Under the pieces are notes generated by a model, which saw nothing but the letters and a program-made list of their open reading frames with translations, had not been told where the DNA came from and searched no databases. This document shows, piece after piece, positions 24,523 through 32,724 of a DNA stretch of 44,125 nt (position 1 is the first letter of the stretch; every line of letters begins with the position of its first letter). The translations under genes were made by a program, and so were the position numbers. Origin of the DNA: Myxococcales bacterium (lineage in GTDB: Bacteria > Myxococcota_A > Polyangia > Polyangiales > Polyangiaceae); assembly GCA_023248745.1 (NCBI GenBank), contig JAHFDZ010000010.1, forward strand, positions 1 through 44,125. The letters run 5' to 3'.

Positions 24523-25716
24523 CGGCTTTGCTGATGGCGTCACGGGCTTACCTGGATCGGGAAGCTCGGTAAGCGTCACCTTTACGTCGATAGACTTACC
24601 TTGACGCACAAGCGATAGGACGACCGTTTTGCCGACACCGCGAATGCTTGCCGCCCAGCGCAAATCAACCTCGCGTTTCACGGCTTGGCCGTCGAATGCC
24701 ACGATCACATCGCTGGCGAGCACGCCAGCACGGTCCGCAGCCCCACCACGAACCACCGAATTAACCACCGCGCCGTGTGTGAGTGGCTTACCGCTCTCGT
24801 CGACCCACTTGTTCTGGAGGCGCTCATCGATGGGCACCTCGCGAATATCGTGGGGCATGAGGCCAATCGCGCTGCGCGTGATCTTGCCGTCGCGAAGGAG
24901 CAGCGGCAAAACCTCGCGAATCATATTCATCGGAATCGCGAAACCGATGCCCTGACCATCACCGCGAATCGCCGTATTGATGCCAACCACCTGTCCCTTC
25001 ATGTTGAGCAAAGGGCCGCCGGAATTGCCTGGGTTGATCGACGCGTCTGTTTGGATAAAATCGAAGTAGCCGCCCACAAGAATGGGAACCTCTTCTGAGG
25101 TCCGTCCTTTTGCACTCACGATGCCGGCACTCACCGTGTGATCAAGACCAAAAGGGTTTCCGATCGCCACAACCCAATCTCCAACCTCAATAACTTCTGA
25201 ATCACCGAGTGGAATGACGGGCAGGTCAGTCGCGGTAATTCGCAGCACGGCTAGATCGGTTCTTTCGTCGCGACCGATGATGTTCGCCGAGAAATTGCGA
25301 CCGTCAGTGAGCTTGACTGACACGACGCTTGCGTCCTTGATCACGTGGTAGTTCGTTAGGATGAGGCCGTCGGGTTCGATGATGAAACCCGTGCCCAAAC
25401 CCTTGATCGCGTGCTTGCGCATGCGACCCGAAAGCGCGCTCTTCTCTTCCTTGTCGCCGACGACGTTGATGAGCACGACCGCTGGATCGGCAGACTTTGC
25501 GATTGGCGCAAAGCTAAGCGGACGCATTTGAATTTCAGGGACGGATGCGCTTGACGGCGGAGGCACGTACGCCATCGCAGACGACGTGGCTGTCGCGTGA
25601 GGGGCAGCATCTGTCATCGCACCCGCACCACGACCGCAACTTGACTGAAACGCAACCACGACAGAAGTGAGCGCAAAAAAAAGAGCACCGGTGAGGCGTC
25701 GTGATTTGCCCGACAT
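24517..25716 (-). CDS. HtrA/DegP-like serine protease with PDZ domain
   Basis: A 399-residue envelope protease. A signal peptide ends near a Cys (FQSSCGRG), possibly lipidated though the lipobox is weak. The chymotrypsin-like domain carries the full triad: His in LTNYHVIKDA, Asp in ERTDLAVLRI and Ser in NPGNSGGPLL. One PDZ domain follows (VVRGGAADRAGVLASDVIVA). It ends in a Pro/Lys-rich tail. The ATG at 25716 shares a base with the stop of the DUF1844 gene; a TTG one codon earlier is possible. Its place just before the sigma/anti-sigma genes resembles the link of MucD with AlgU in pseudomonads, in a different order. Confidence 0.94.
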   Translation of the reverse strand: MSGKSRRLTGALFFALTSVVVAFQSSCGRGAGAMTDAAPHATATSSAMAYVPPPSSASVPEIQMRPLSFAPIAKSADPAVVLINVVGDKEEKSALSGRMRKHAIKGLGTGFIIEPDGLILTNYHVIKDASVVSVKLTDGRNFSANIIGRDERTDLAVLRITATDLPVIPLGDSEVIEVGDWVVAIGNPFGLDHTVSAGIVSAKGRTSEEVPILVGGYFDFIQTDASINPGNSGGPLLNMKGQVVGINTAIRGDGQGIGFAIPMNMIREVLPLLLRDGKITRSAIGLMPHDIREVPIDERLQNKWVDESGKPLTHGAVVNSVVRGGAADRAGVLASDVIVAFDGQAVKREVDLRWAASIRGVGKTVVLSLVRQGKSIDVKVTLTELPDPGKPVTPSAKPR

Positions 25717-26003
25717 CAAATATTTTTCTGCGCTTCAACAAAGCGAAGACGAAGCTCGACGAGCACCTGATGAATCAAACGCTCTTCGTCACCCGCCAAG
25801 TTACCTTTTGTTTTCTCTTCGAGCATGGCGATCATGTCGATCGACTGACGCGCCAACGGGAGGTCGCGCACGACCGCCTCTCCGTCCGGATGCGGGGCAT
25901 CACCGAGATGCATCAATGCCGAATGGTGGAGTGAGAGAATGAGCGTCGTAAAGTCGGTTGACGGTAATGTCTCGTCGGAACGACCTTCGGGTGTTGTGGC
26001 CAA
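25716..26003 (-). CDS. DUF1844 family protein
   Basis: A small helical protein of 95 aa. It fits the DUF1844 pattern: FTTLILSLHHSALMHLGDAP, then ARQSIDMIAMLEEKTKGNL and EERLIHQVLVELRLRFVEA. The function of the family is not known. The start is TTG at 26003, with GGGGAG about ten bases upstream inside the end of the preceding small gene. The stop overlaps the htrA start (TGATG), so the three genes are tightly coupled. No membrane segment is seen. Confidence 0.85.
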   Translation of the reverse strand: MATTPEGRSDETLPSTDFTTLILSLHHSALMHLGDAPHPDGEAVVRDLPLARQSIDMIAMLEEKTKGNLAGDEERLIHQVLVELRLRFVEAQKNI

Positions 26004-26009
26004 GGCTGC

Positions 26010-26219
26010 TTACTCCCCGTCGTCATCGTCGAAGTCGTCGTCTTCGTCGTCTTCGTCAATGCCGGGTTGGGTTACGGCGACCGATTCGCAGTTGGCAGCG
26101 CCATCTGGAAGAGCGGCGAGGTGTTTCTCGATGTCCTTCTCGTTAAACACGCCCTTCTTGATGTTGCGATCGCGGACGCGGACGTCCCACTCCCAACTTG
26201 GCACTGTTTTCGTCGTCAT
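26010..26219 (-). CDS. Small acidic-tail protein
   Basis: A 69-residue protein. The ATG at 26219 is preceded by GAGGTG at good spacing; the longer open frame upstream has no support. The first 45 residues are a conserved-looking basic/polar domain (WEWDVRVRDRNIKKGVFNEKD, split at about residue 28, then IEKHLAALPDG). The last 18 are almost all Asp/Glu. Similar small proteins with an LPD motif and an acidic tail occur in Myxococcota as far as I recall; their role is unknown. It begins the DUF1844-HtrA-sigma gene run. Confidence 0.65.
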   Translation of the reverse strand: MTTKTVPSWEWDVRVRDRNIKKGVFNEKDIEKHLAALPDGAANCESVAVTQPGIDEDDEDDDFDDDDGE

Positions 26220-26296
26220 GGGCACCTCGTAGCAGTGTCGGCACCTGGAAATCAAGGCGGACTGCGAAATCAAGCGTCTTCGGGACCGGCAGCCGT

Positions 26297-27388
26297 CTAA
26301 CGATGGGTCTTTTCCCACTCGGCGTAGGCATCGAGCATGCTGCCGATGCTTGACCATTTGATTTGGCCCTTAGCGACGCGCTTGTCGACCTCGGAAAGGA
26401 AGCTGTCGAGAATGGCTTGCTCTTGGCTCGAAATCGACCAGCTGCCCCAGACCCAATAGAAGGTATTGAGCTTGTTCGGATCGCGCAGCGCGATCGCTGC
26501 ATCGAGTTCGGCCATCGCGCGCGTCACGTCTTCTTTTGTGAGACTGCACGTAGGCAACGTCGTGCCAGGGTTGGTCGCTTCCTCCTCGAGGCACGGAAGC
26601 GTTCCGCTCCCCGGGATGATGACCAGCTTGCCGTTCTTGTCGTCTGTCAACCAAGTTGCCGAACTCGCGACCCGCCACGGATGGAGGCGTTGTGCAAGCT
26701 CGATCGGGTACGACGTATGGCATACCGGGTCCGTCGATCCTTTACACGAAAGGTTCTTGTACTCGGCAGGACGACTATCGGCGGGCATGCCATAAAAACA
26801 GAGAACCGTCGCGGCAGTCGTCGCCGTGAACCCTGCCTCGGTCACACCTTTGACCCAGTCAACATTGCCGCAGTTGCCCGAGATATGGTCAAGACGATTG
26901 ACACTTGGCGAAAGTTGCTCGTATCGCATTTTGGCTTGAGCGGTGAACTGCTGGACGGTGGTGACATCGACGCCGCCAATCGCTGCGTGTGAACCAACCG
27001 AGTGACCGCGCGCCTCGAGCGCTTTCCAATCGAACAACGCAGGTGGGCCCGCGGCCGCCGACACGCAAGAATCACGAGGTTCGAACGTTAGCCGACCACC
27101 ATGACTTTCGAAGGTCTTTGCGAAGGTGTCGAGCGAGGTGAAATAGGTTTTGTCGAACGTCTTGTTTTCGAGATGAAGCGTCATCCCGAGAAGAAGCGCA
27201 GACGCTCCGCCCGCGTCGCCGGTCACTGGCGCATCGACGGCGATAGGCGCGTCACCCGCAACCTGCGCATCGCTCGATGCGTCGATTCCACCATCGGTAG
27301 GTGCCACGGTGGTGCTGCATCCTGCCGACGCGATGCTCGCAAACAAACCAAGCGCACCTGCAACTCGAACGCTGTCGCAATGTTTCAA
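26297..27388 (-). CDS. Polysaccharide-deacetylase-like lipoprotein
   Basis: An exported protein of 363 aa. I chose the TTG at 27388, because AAAGGTGA lies seven bases upstream and a normal signal peptide follows (VAGALGLFASIASAGC), ending at a lipidated Cys. The GTG/ATG-type start at 27448 would add 20 residues before it. A disordered Asp/Ala-rich linker follows. The main domain has a NodB-like layout: LTLHLENKTFDKTYF-like strand, GGRLTFEPRDSC, and the metal-type ARGHSVGSHAAIGG (H-x-x-x-H). The first Asp-Asp motif is not evident, so activity is uncertain. Eight or so Cys suggest disulphides. Confidence 0.68.
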   Translation of the reverse strand: MKHCDSVRVAGALGLFASIASAGCSTTVAPTDGGIDASSDAQVAGDAPIAVDAPVTGDAGGASALLLGMTLHLENKTFDKTYFTSLDTFAKTFESHGGRLTFEPRDSCVSAAAGPPALFDWKALEARGHSVGSHAAIGGVDVTTVQQFTAQAKMRYEQLSPSVNRLDHISGNCGNVDWVKGVTEAGFTATTAATVLCFYGMPADSRPAEYKNLSCKGSTDPVCHTSYPIELAQRLHPWRVASSATWLTDDKNGKLVIIPGSGTLPCLEEEATNPGTTLPTCSLTKEDVTRAMAELDAAIALRDPNKLNTFYWVWGSWSISSQEQAILDSFLSEVDKRVAKGQIKWSSIGSMLDAYAEWEKTHR

Positions 27389-27711
27389 AAGCTTTTCACC
27401 TTTCAGCAACGAACCCCGAAGGCAGGATCGGACAACGTTACGCCCCACGCAACCCTCTTATTGCTGCCATGCGCGCCAACACGCCCACCGCGCACCCGTG
27501 AGAACGTCCCGTCCGGTTAGCAACGCGATGCTTCGGTGGTAAACGTCCGGCACACTCCCACCGCGCCCGTGAGAACGTCCCGTCAGCGACGCGTTGATTC
27601 GGTGGTAAACGTCCGGCACTCCCACCGCGCCCGTGAGAACGTCCCGTCAGCGACGCGTTGATTCGGTGGTAAACGTCCGGCACTCCCACCGCGCCCCGCA
27701 CGCCCCCAACG
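27389..27711. other. Intergenic region, 323 bp, largely tandem repeat
   Basis: This lies between the slyD stop and the start of the deacetylase-like gene. Two thirds of it is the 64-bp tandem repeat listed separately. The remaining left part (27389-27486) must hold the promoter of the lipoprotein gene on the minus strand; I see no clear -35/-10 pair. A long open frame crosses it (27438-28049, minus) but follows the repeat out of phase and is not a gene. Confidence 0.5.
27487..27697. repeat. 64-bp tandem repeat, about three copies
   Basis: Two identical 64-bp copies lie at 27560-27623 and 27624-27687. A diverged 73-bp copy precedes them at 27487-27559, and ten bases of a fourth follow. The unit begins ACCGCGCCCGTGAGAACG and ends CGTCCGGCACTCCC. 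GGTGG and CCACC, 16 bp apart, pair across the unit boundary and could form a hairpin. AACGTCC occurs twice per unit. The period is not a multiple of three, so it does not encode a repeat protein. It may be a dispersed intergenic element amplified in place. Confidence 0.9.
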
Positions 27712-28275
27712 TCAATTAAGGATCGGCTCTTTCCGCGCCGGAACCAATCCCGCTTCCCTCGCCTCTTCGGCTGCATCTTCAGCGCGGCTCTCGTCGTATG
27801 CGCGAGCCGCCTCTTCGATTTCAGCCTCGGTGGCGGGTCGCACGGATAGAACCTTAACGGCGTACCAGAGTGTCTTGCCGGCGAGTGGATGGTTACCGTC
27901 GACCACGACTTCATCCTCGCGCAGCTCGAGCACGCGCAGCTCCACTTCGTCGCCATCTTGACCTTGCGCGATGAGCTCATCGCCAACCTCGACGTCTGTA
28001 TCGGCGGGAAGTTCGTCGCGATCGAGAGCGAAGATGAGGTCGTCGTCATAGACGCCGTAGCCCTCTTCGGGTGCGATCACGATTTCTTTCTCTTCGCCGG
28101 CGCGCATGCCAACAAGCGCCTTCTCGAGACCAGGCACGAGCATTTCGTAACCATGTACGTAACGAATTGGTTCGCCTTCGGGAAGCGAGCTGCTGTCGAT
28201 CAAGTCGCCCTCTTCATCGCGAAGTGCATACTCGACTTGAACGTAAGAATTGGCCTGAACGAGGGAGTCAAACAT
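27712..28275 (-). CDS. slyD: SlyD-like FKBP peptidyl-prolyl isomerase
   Basis: A 187-residue cytosolic folding helper. The FKBP half is VQVEYALRDEEGDLIDSS, then RYVHGYEMLVPGLEKALVGM. The inserted IF chaperone flap follows (GYGVYDDDLIFALDRDELP to DGNHPLAGKTL), after which the strand WYAVKVLSVR closes the FKBP fold. The tail is acidic and helical and lacks the His/Cys-rich metal-binding end of E. coli SlyD. The ATG at 28275 has GAGGAC eight bases upstream. It lies 19 bp after the aconitase-family gene. Confidence 0.92.
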   Translation of the reverse strand: MFDSLVQANSYVQVEYALRDEEGDLIDSSSLPEGEPIRYVHGYEMLVPGLEKALVGMRAGEEKEIVIAPEEGYGVYDDDLIFALDRDELPADTDVEVGDELIAQGQDGDEVELRVLELREDEVVVDGNHPLAGKTLWYAVKVLSVRPATEAEIEEAARAYDESRAEDAAEEAREAGLVPARKEPILN

Positions 28276-28294
28276 TCGTGTAAGTCCTCACGTG

Positions 28295-30334
28295 TTACAG
28301 GTCATCGGGGCTCGCGATGCAACCAGCAACCGCACTGGCAGCAACCACAAGCGGGCTTGCGAGGTAAACTTTGCCTGGCCCGCTGCGTCCGGGGAAATTC
28401 CGGTTTTGCGCGCTTATCGTGATTTGATCAGGCGAATCGCTCACGCCTGGACCAGCCTTGATGCACGCCCCGCAAGACGGATCGACCAGTTCGGCTCCGG
28501 CGCGTCTAAAGATATCGAGATAGCCTTTGGCTTCGGCATAGCGGCGAATGTCTTGCGATCCGAATTGCACATAGAAGTGTACGTGGTCGGCCACTTTTTT
28601 GCCGCGGTCGAGCGCTTTTTGTAGCACTGCCGCGTACATATCCATGTCGGCTTTCTTGCCGCCGGTGCACGAACCACCGTACGCGATGTCAACGCGCACA
28701 TCGTCACCACCACTGATCAATTTGAGGTCCTTGAGCGCGACGCCGTTGCGCGGGTCCCCTGGCGTTGCAACCATGGGCTCGAGCGTCGCGAGGTCAACGT
28801 CGAACGTAGCGATGTACGAAGCGCCCTCGTCTGCGCGCACAATGCGTGGACGAACGTCTTCGGCTTTGAGCCCGCGCTGCGCGACAAGGTAGTCGACGAC
28901 GAGCTCGTCGGCTTCAATGATGCCTGTGAAACCACCCGCTTCAACAGCCATATTGGTAAGCGTTGCGCGTTCATCGAGGCTGAGATGCGCGATGCCGTCG
29001 CCTGCAAACTCCATCACCTTGCCGATGCCTTCGCCCGACTTGAAGAACGGCAAGCTGAGAAGGTGAAGCATGATGTCTTTCGCACACACGCCGCTTTGCA
29101 GCCTATTTCGTAACACGAAATGTGCAGTTTCTGGCACGGTGATGCGAATGTCGCGCGTCTGCCAAGCCGCAGCCATATCGGTTGAACCAACGCCGAACGC
29201 AAAGCAGCCGAGCGCTCCGGCCATGCAAGTGTGAGAATCAGTTCCCATGACGAGTTGTCCAGGTAGTGCGATTTCTTCGACCACTTTGTTGTGGCAAATC
29301 GCTTCGCTGCCCACGAGCTTCCCGTCGCGATGCACTTCGCCGTAAACCTTGATGCTGTGCTTCTGTGCAAATGTATCTTGCACGGTTGCGAGCTTGTTTG
29401 CTTGCTCGGCGAGTCCCATATCGCGATGCGCCTTGGGCATCACGAGGTCGAGAAACGTGAGGTGATCGCGAAACGCAAACACGCTTTCGGGTTCGGTTAC
29501 GCGAGCGTCCTTGCCGAGCGACGCAGAGAAGATCGCTTCGGCCATTGGCGTGACGTACTCATGTGAAAAGCGAACGTCGGCGCGCGCGAAGAACGCGTCG
29601 CCTGGCTTGACAGCAGGAATGCCCACTCGGTCGTTTGCCGCGTCGGCGATAACGTGCGCGGCAAGAATTTTTTCGCACAGGGTCATAGGGCGAGGTGCTG
29701 TGGTGATTGCGGGCGGCGATGTTGTACCGGCGAGGCGCGCGCGGTTGTACGCAAAGAGTCCGCCATGCCGAACGATAGCCGCGCTGATCGGATCGAGGCC
29801 TTTGGTAAACTCGTCAATCGGTATGGATTCGCCGGCCTTGATGCGATCGATCAAACCGAAGTCGGTGCTCGTGAGCAGACCGATATTCTGCGAATTCTGG
29901 CGATAGATTTTCTCGATGCTCTTGGCAATGACGAGCTGAACGCCCGCCTTGAGCTCGCTGTAAGGGGCCGTCTCTCGACTTGAGCCGCATCCCTTTGAAA
30001 TGCCACTGACGATGACACCGAAGCCACCACTCTTGACGGCGTCCGGCTTGATGTGACCACCGCGCAAGCCAATGAGGCAGTACTTTGCGAGAGTCTCGTC
30101 GTAGTAGTAGCAGACCCATCCGGGCGTAATTTCGTCTGTCGAAATGTTGTTTACGAGCGGCTCATCTGAAGCCACCTCGACCTCATGGCCGGCTAGTTGT
30201 GCGGTCACTTTTGAGGCATCCTCGGTCAGATAGAGGATGCGCCCTTCGATGCGCACCGAGTCGCGAACCTCGCCCATGGGCTGAGGAATATCATGGCAGA
30301 AGCACGCGTGGGGCTGAGTCGGTTGACGAAACAC
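28295..30334 (-). CDS. Aconitase/isopropylmalate-isomerase family, swivel domain first
   Basis: A fused hydro-lyase of 679 aa with a 4Fe-4S cluster. Residues about 25-215 are the swivel (LeuD-like) domain with NISTDEITPG and the substrate loop GCGSSRE. About 235-679 is the catalytic (LeuC-like) part, with GTDSHTCMAGALG and DPSCGACIKAGPG supplying the three cluster Cys. The order is the reverse of usual aconitases, and the HEAT domain of AcnB is absent. It could be an aconitase, an isopropylmalate isomerase or a relative. The GTG at 30334 has GGAGGTG upstream but lies only 24 bp from the divergent gene. The ATG at 30277 leaves room for promoters, so the start is open. Confidence 0.9.
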   Translation of the reverse strand: MFRQPTQPHACFCHDIPQPMGEVRDSVRIEGRILYLTEDASKVTAQLAGHEVEVASDEPLVNNISTDEITPGWVCYYYDETLAKYCLIGLRGGHIKPDAVKSGGFGVIVSGISKGCGSSRETAPYSELKAGVQLVIAKSIEKIYRQNSQNIGLLTSTDFGLIDRIKAGESIPIDEFTKGLDPISAAIVRHGGLFAYNRARLAGTTSPPAITTAPRPMTLCEKILAAHVIADAANDRVGIPAVKPGDAFFARADVRFSHEYVTPMAEAIFSASLGKDARVTEPESVFAFRDHLTFLDLVMPKAHRDMGLAEQANKLATVQDTFAQKHSIKVYGEVHRDGKLVGSEAICHNKVVEEIALPGQLVMGTDSHTCMAGALGCFAFGVGSTDMAAAWQTRDIRITVPETAHFVLRNRLQSGVCAKDIMLHLLSLPFFKSGEGIGKVMEFAGDGIAHLSLDERATLTNMAVEAGGFTGIIEADELVVDYLVAQRGLKAEDVRPRIVRADEGASYIATFDVDLATLEPMVATPGDPRNGVALKDLKLISGGDDVRVDIAYGGSCTGGKKADMDMYAAVLQKALDRGKKVADHVHFYVQFGSQDIRRYAEAKGYLDIFRRAGAELVDPSCGACIKAGPGVSDSPDQITISAQNRNFPGRSGPGKVYLASPLVVAASAVAGCIASPDDL

Positions 30335-30357
30335 CGCACCTCCGCAATGAAGGGAAA

Positions 30358-31263
30358 GTGCGAATTGCGGTGCTCGCCACGAGCTATCCAGAAAATGAGG
30401 GAGATCCTTCGGGACACTTTGTCCAAACGGAGATCCGCAAACTCGAGGCCGAAGGCCATATCGTTACGGTAATTGCGGGGCGAGGGAGTGCGTTCGGTTG
30501 GCCCGGGACCTTGGCACGGCTCCGTGAACGACCTTGGCGTGCGGCTGTAGCCCTGCGTTGGGCAGTCAGCGCAACGCGTCAGCTTCGCACCCACGAGATC
30601 GACCATGCGATCGCCCATTGGGCTGTGCCTTGTGGTTTTCCAATCGTGCTCGCGAGCCTGCACGAACGCGCAACACTCGAACTCGTTTCCCACGGAGCTG
30701 ACGTGCGTTTACTCCTTCGTCTGCCCGCCCCATTGCGCGAGCACATCGTCAATGTTCTTGCCGAACGCGCAGCTGCATGGCGATTCGTTTCGACCTCACT
30801 GATGCAGTCGCTGTGCGACGTGCTCAAAAGCGAAACGGCCGCAAAGGTGAGGTCGATCGCGCACATTGCGCCAGCTCCAATCGAATTACCTGTCCTGGCA
30901 CCGCGCGATGCGCCAATCGGCTTCGGCTCACAAGAATATGCCGTGTCGGTGGGACGATTGATTGCGAGCAAGCAAGTTGACGTTGCGATCGCTTGGGCGG
31001 CACGTCGCGGAGTCCCACTCGCGATCGTAGGAGATGGGCCCGAGGAGCAAAGGCTTCGCGTCGTTGCGGGCCGAATGGGCGCAAACGTTACTTGGTTGGG
31101 TAAGTTACCGCGCGTGCAGGCCCTATCGTGGATTCGTGACGCTCACGCGCTCGTGGTGGCGTCGCGAGACGAGGGGCTCTCGACGGTTGTGCGCGAGGCA
31201 GAGCACCTGGGGACGAACGTGATCGACTTGACCACTGGATCTCGGCCCCAAAAACAAGTTTGA
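30358..31263 (+). CDS. GT4-like glycosyltransferase, short C-terminus
   Basis: A glycosyltransferase of the GT-B fold, 301 aa from the GTG at 30358. It begins VRIAVLATSYPENEGDPSG, as in GT4 proteins, and AAGGG lies close upstream. The C-terminal half has YAVSVGRLIASKQVDVAI, LAIVGDGPEEQRLR, VTWLGKLPR and the donor-sugar motif region ASRDEGLSTVVREAEHLG. It stops about 20 residues after this, where GT4 enzymes usually have 40-60 more residues. The end may be trimmed, or a frameshift near the CCCCAAAAAC run at about 31245 is possible. It converges with ftsZ. Confidence 0.8.
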   Translation: MRIAVLATSYPENEGDPSGHFVQTEIRKLEAEGHIVTVIAGRGSAFGWPGTLARLRERPWRAAVALRWAVSATRQLRTHEIDHAIAHWAVPCGFPIVLASLHERATLELVSHGADVRLLLRLPAPLREHIVNVLAERAAAWRFVSTSLMQSLCDVLKSETAAKVRSIAHIAPAPIELPVLAPRDAPIGFGSQEYAVSVGRLIASKQVDVAIAWAARRGVPLAIVGDGPEEQRLRVVAGRMGANVTWLGKLPRVQALSWIRDAHALVVASRDEGLSTVVREAEHLGTNVIDLTTGSRPQKQV

Positions 31264-31315
31264 GCCCCCACCGGGAGGATGGGAGCTCGAAGGTCAAGAA
31301 AGTTGATAAACTATT

Positions 31316-32584
31316 TCAGCGCGGCTTGCGCTGGTACGCAGGAACATCCCAATCCGTGTCAAAGGACGGAAAGTCCGACGTAGTCGCGGGACGCGCAGGT
31401 ACGCGAACCGACGACGCTGCGCCACGCGACTCGTGCGCGTGCGCTGGGCGGCGTGAGCTCGCGAAGGCTGGTGAACTCGATGGCTCGTAAGAGCGAACCG
31501 ATGGCGCGGGCGCGATAAACGAAGGTCGCGACGCGGGTATGTGCGAATGCGCCTGCTGCTGTTGAGGGGGCGCGACTTGCGAACGCTGGGTGACTTCGTG
31601 AATCGTGTGCTGTTCGACGACTTCGAAACCCGTTGCAATGACAGTGACCTTGACACTCTCACCGAGTGTTTCGTCGATGGTCGCGCCGAAAATGACATTC
31701 GCGTCTTCGTTCGCTTGCTCTTGAATGAGCGAGGTCGCCTCGTGGATTTCGCTCATCTTCAGGTCGGGGCCGCCGACAATGTTGATAAGGACACCGTTGG
31801 CTCCCGCCACTGAGATGTCGTCAAGAAGCGGCGATGCCACAGCCATTTCGGCAGCCTGACGCGCTCGGTTCTGACCCTTTGCAACGCCGGTTCCCATGAG
31901 GGCGCGACCTTGGCCAGCCATGACCGTTCTTACGTCGGCAAAATCGACATTGATTAGGCCAGTTTGGGTAATGAGATCGCTGATGCCTTTGATCGCTTGA
32001 TAGAGGACTTCGTCGGCTTTTCGACACGCTTCGATAAACGTGAGTTCATCGTCGCCGAGAAGAAGCAGTTTTTGGTTCGGGATCGTGACCAACGTATCGA
32101 CGTTCTCAGCAAGCATCGCGAGGCCGATTTCTGCGCGACGTGAGCGTTGGCGACCTTCGAAGAGAAAGGGCTTGGTGACCACCCCAACCGTAAGAGCACC
32201 CTCTTCACGCGCCAGTTGTGCAATCACCGGTGCCGCTCCGGTACCCGTTCCGCCACCCATACCGGCCGTGATGAACACCATATCTGCGCCGGAAATGAGC
32301 TCCTTTAGGCGAGGCACATCTTCGAGCGCCGCTTTGCGACCCCGTTCGTGATCCGCACCCGCACCGAGGCCGCGCGTTACCGTGTTGCCAATGTTGATCT
32401 TGGTCGGAGCCGCGTTCGCATTGAGCGCTTGCGCGTCTGTATTGACGACGATGAACTCCACGCCCTCAAGGCCGAAGTTGATCATTGTGTTGACGGCATT
32501 GCCGCCCGATCCGCCGACGCCGATCACCTTAATGCGCGCTTGGTATTCTTGCGTATCATCGGCAAAATCAATTGAGAAACTCAT
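31316..32584 (-). CDS. ftsZ: Cell division protein FtsZ
   Basis: The tubulin-like GTPase that forms the Z ring. This 422-residue protein has the N-terminal GVGGSGGNAVN near residue 22, the signature GGGTGTG at 110-116, and the T7 loop NVDFADVRTVM near 210 that completes the neighbour's active site. A variable linker rich in Gln, His, Pro and Ser follows. The conserved C-terminal peptide (TDWDVPAYQRKPR) binds FtsA and other partners. A very strong GGGAGGAT precedes the ATG, in a 140-bp gap after ftsA that may hold its own promoter. Confidence 0.99.
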   Translation of the reverse strand: MSFSIDFADDTQEYQARIKVIGVGGSGGNAVNTMINFGLEGVEFIVVNTDAQALNANAAPTKINIGNTVTRGLGAGADHERGRKAALEDVPRLKELISGADMVFITAGMGGGTGTGAAPVIAQLAREEGALTVGVVTKPFLFEGRQRSRRAEIGLAMLAENVDTLVTIPNQKLLLLGDDELTFIEACRKADEVLYQAIKGISDLITQTGLINVDFADVRTVMAGQGRALMGTGVAKGQNRARQAAEMAVASPLLDDISVAGANGVLINIVGGPDLKMSEIHEATSLIQEQANEDANVIFGATIDETLGESVKVTVIATGFEVVEQHTIHEVTQRSQVAPPQQQQAHSHIPASRPSFIAPAPSVRSYEPSSSPAFASSRRPAHAHESRGAASSVRVPARPATTSDFPSFDTDWDVPAYQRKPR

Positions 32585-32724
32585 GTGAATATCCTCCCGG
32601 ATTTTTCGTTCATCAAACGCAAAAATGTGGTTCGCCTCAACCGCACTAATGCGCGCAAATCAGTCCTTTAAAGGTTATGGAACTGGTACTCGAAATTTGT
32701 GACTTTCCGTCTGGTGATCACCTG

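Noticed and set aside
26013-26063. GTC/ATC trinucleotide run as a regulatory repeat
   Set aside because: It is simply the codons of the Asp/Glu-rich tail of the small protein on the minus strand.
27487-27697. CRISPR array
   Set aside because: The units are contiguous and identical with no unique spacers, and no cas gene is near.
27438-28049. Open frame on the minus strand across the 64-bp repeats
   Set aside because: It overlaps slyD in another frame, and the repeat period is not a multiple of three, so the translated units differ. No motif or ribosome binding site.
30293-30472. Short ATG frame before the glycosyltransferase with GAGGAATATC upstream
   Set aside because: The ribosome-site match is good, but the frame differs from the glycosyltransferase, ends after about 59 codons and has a composition like an out-of-frame reading.
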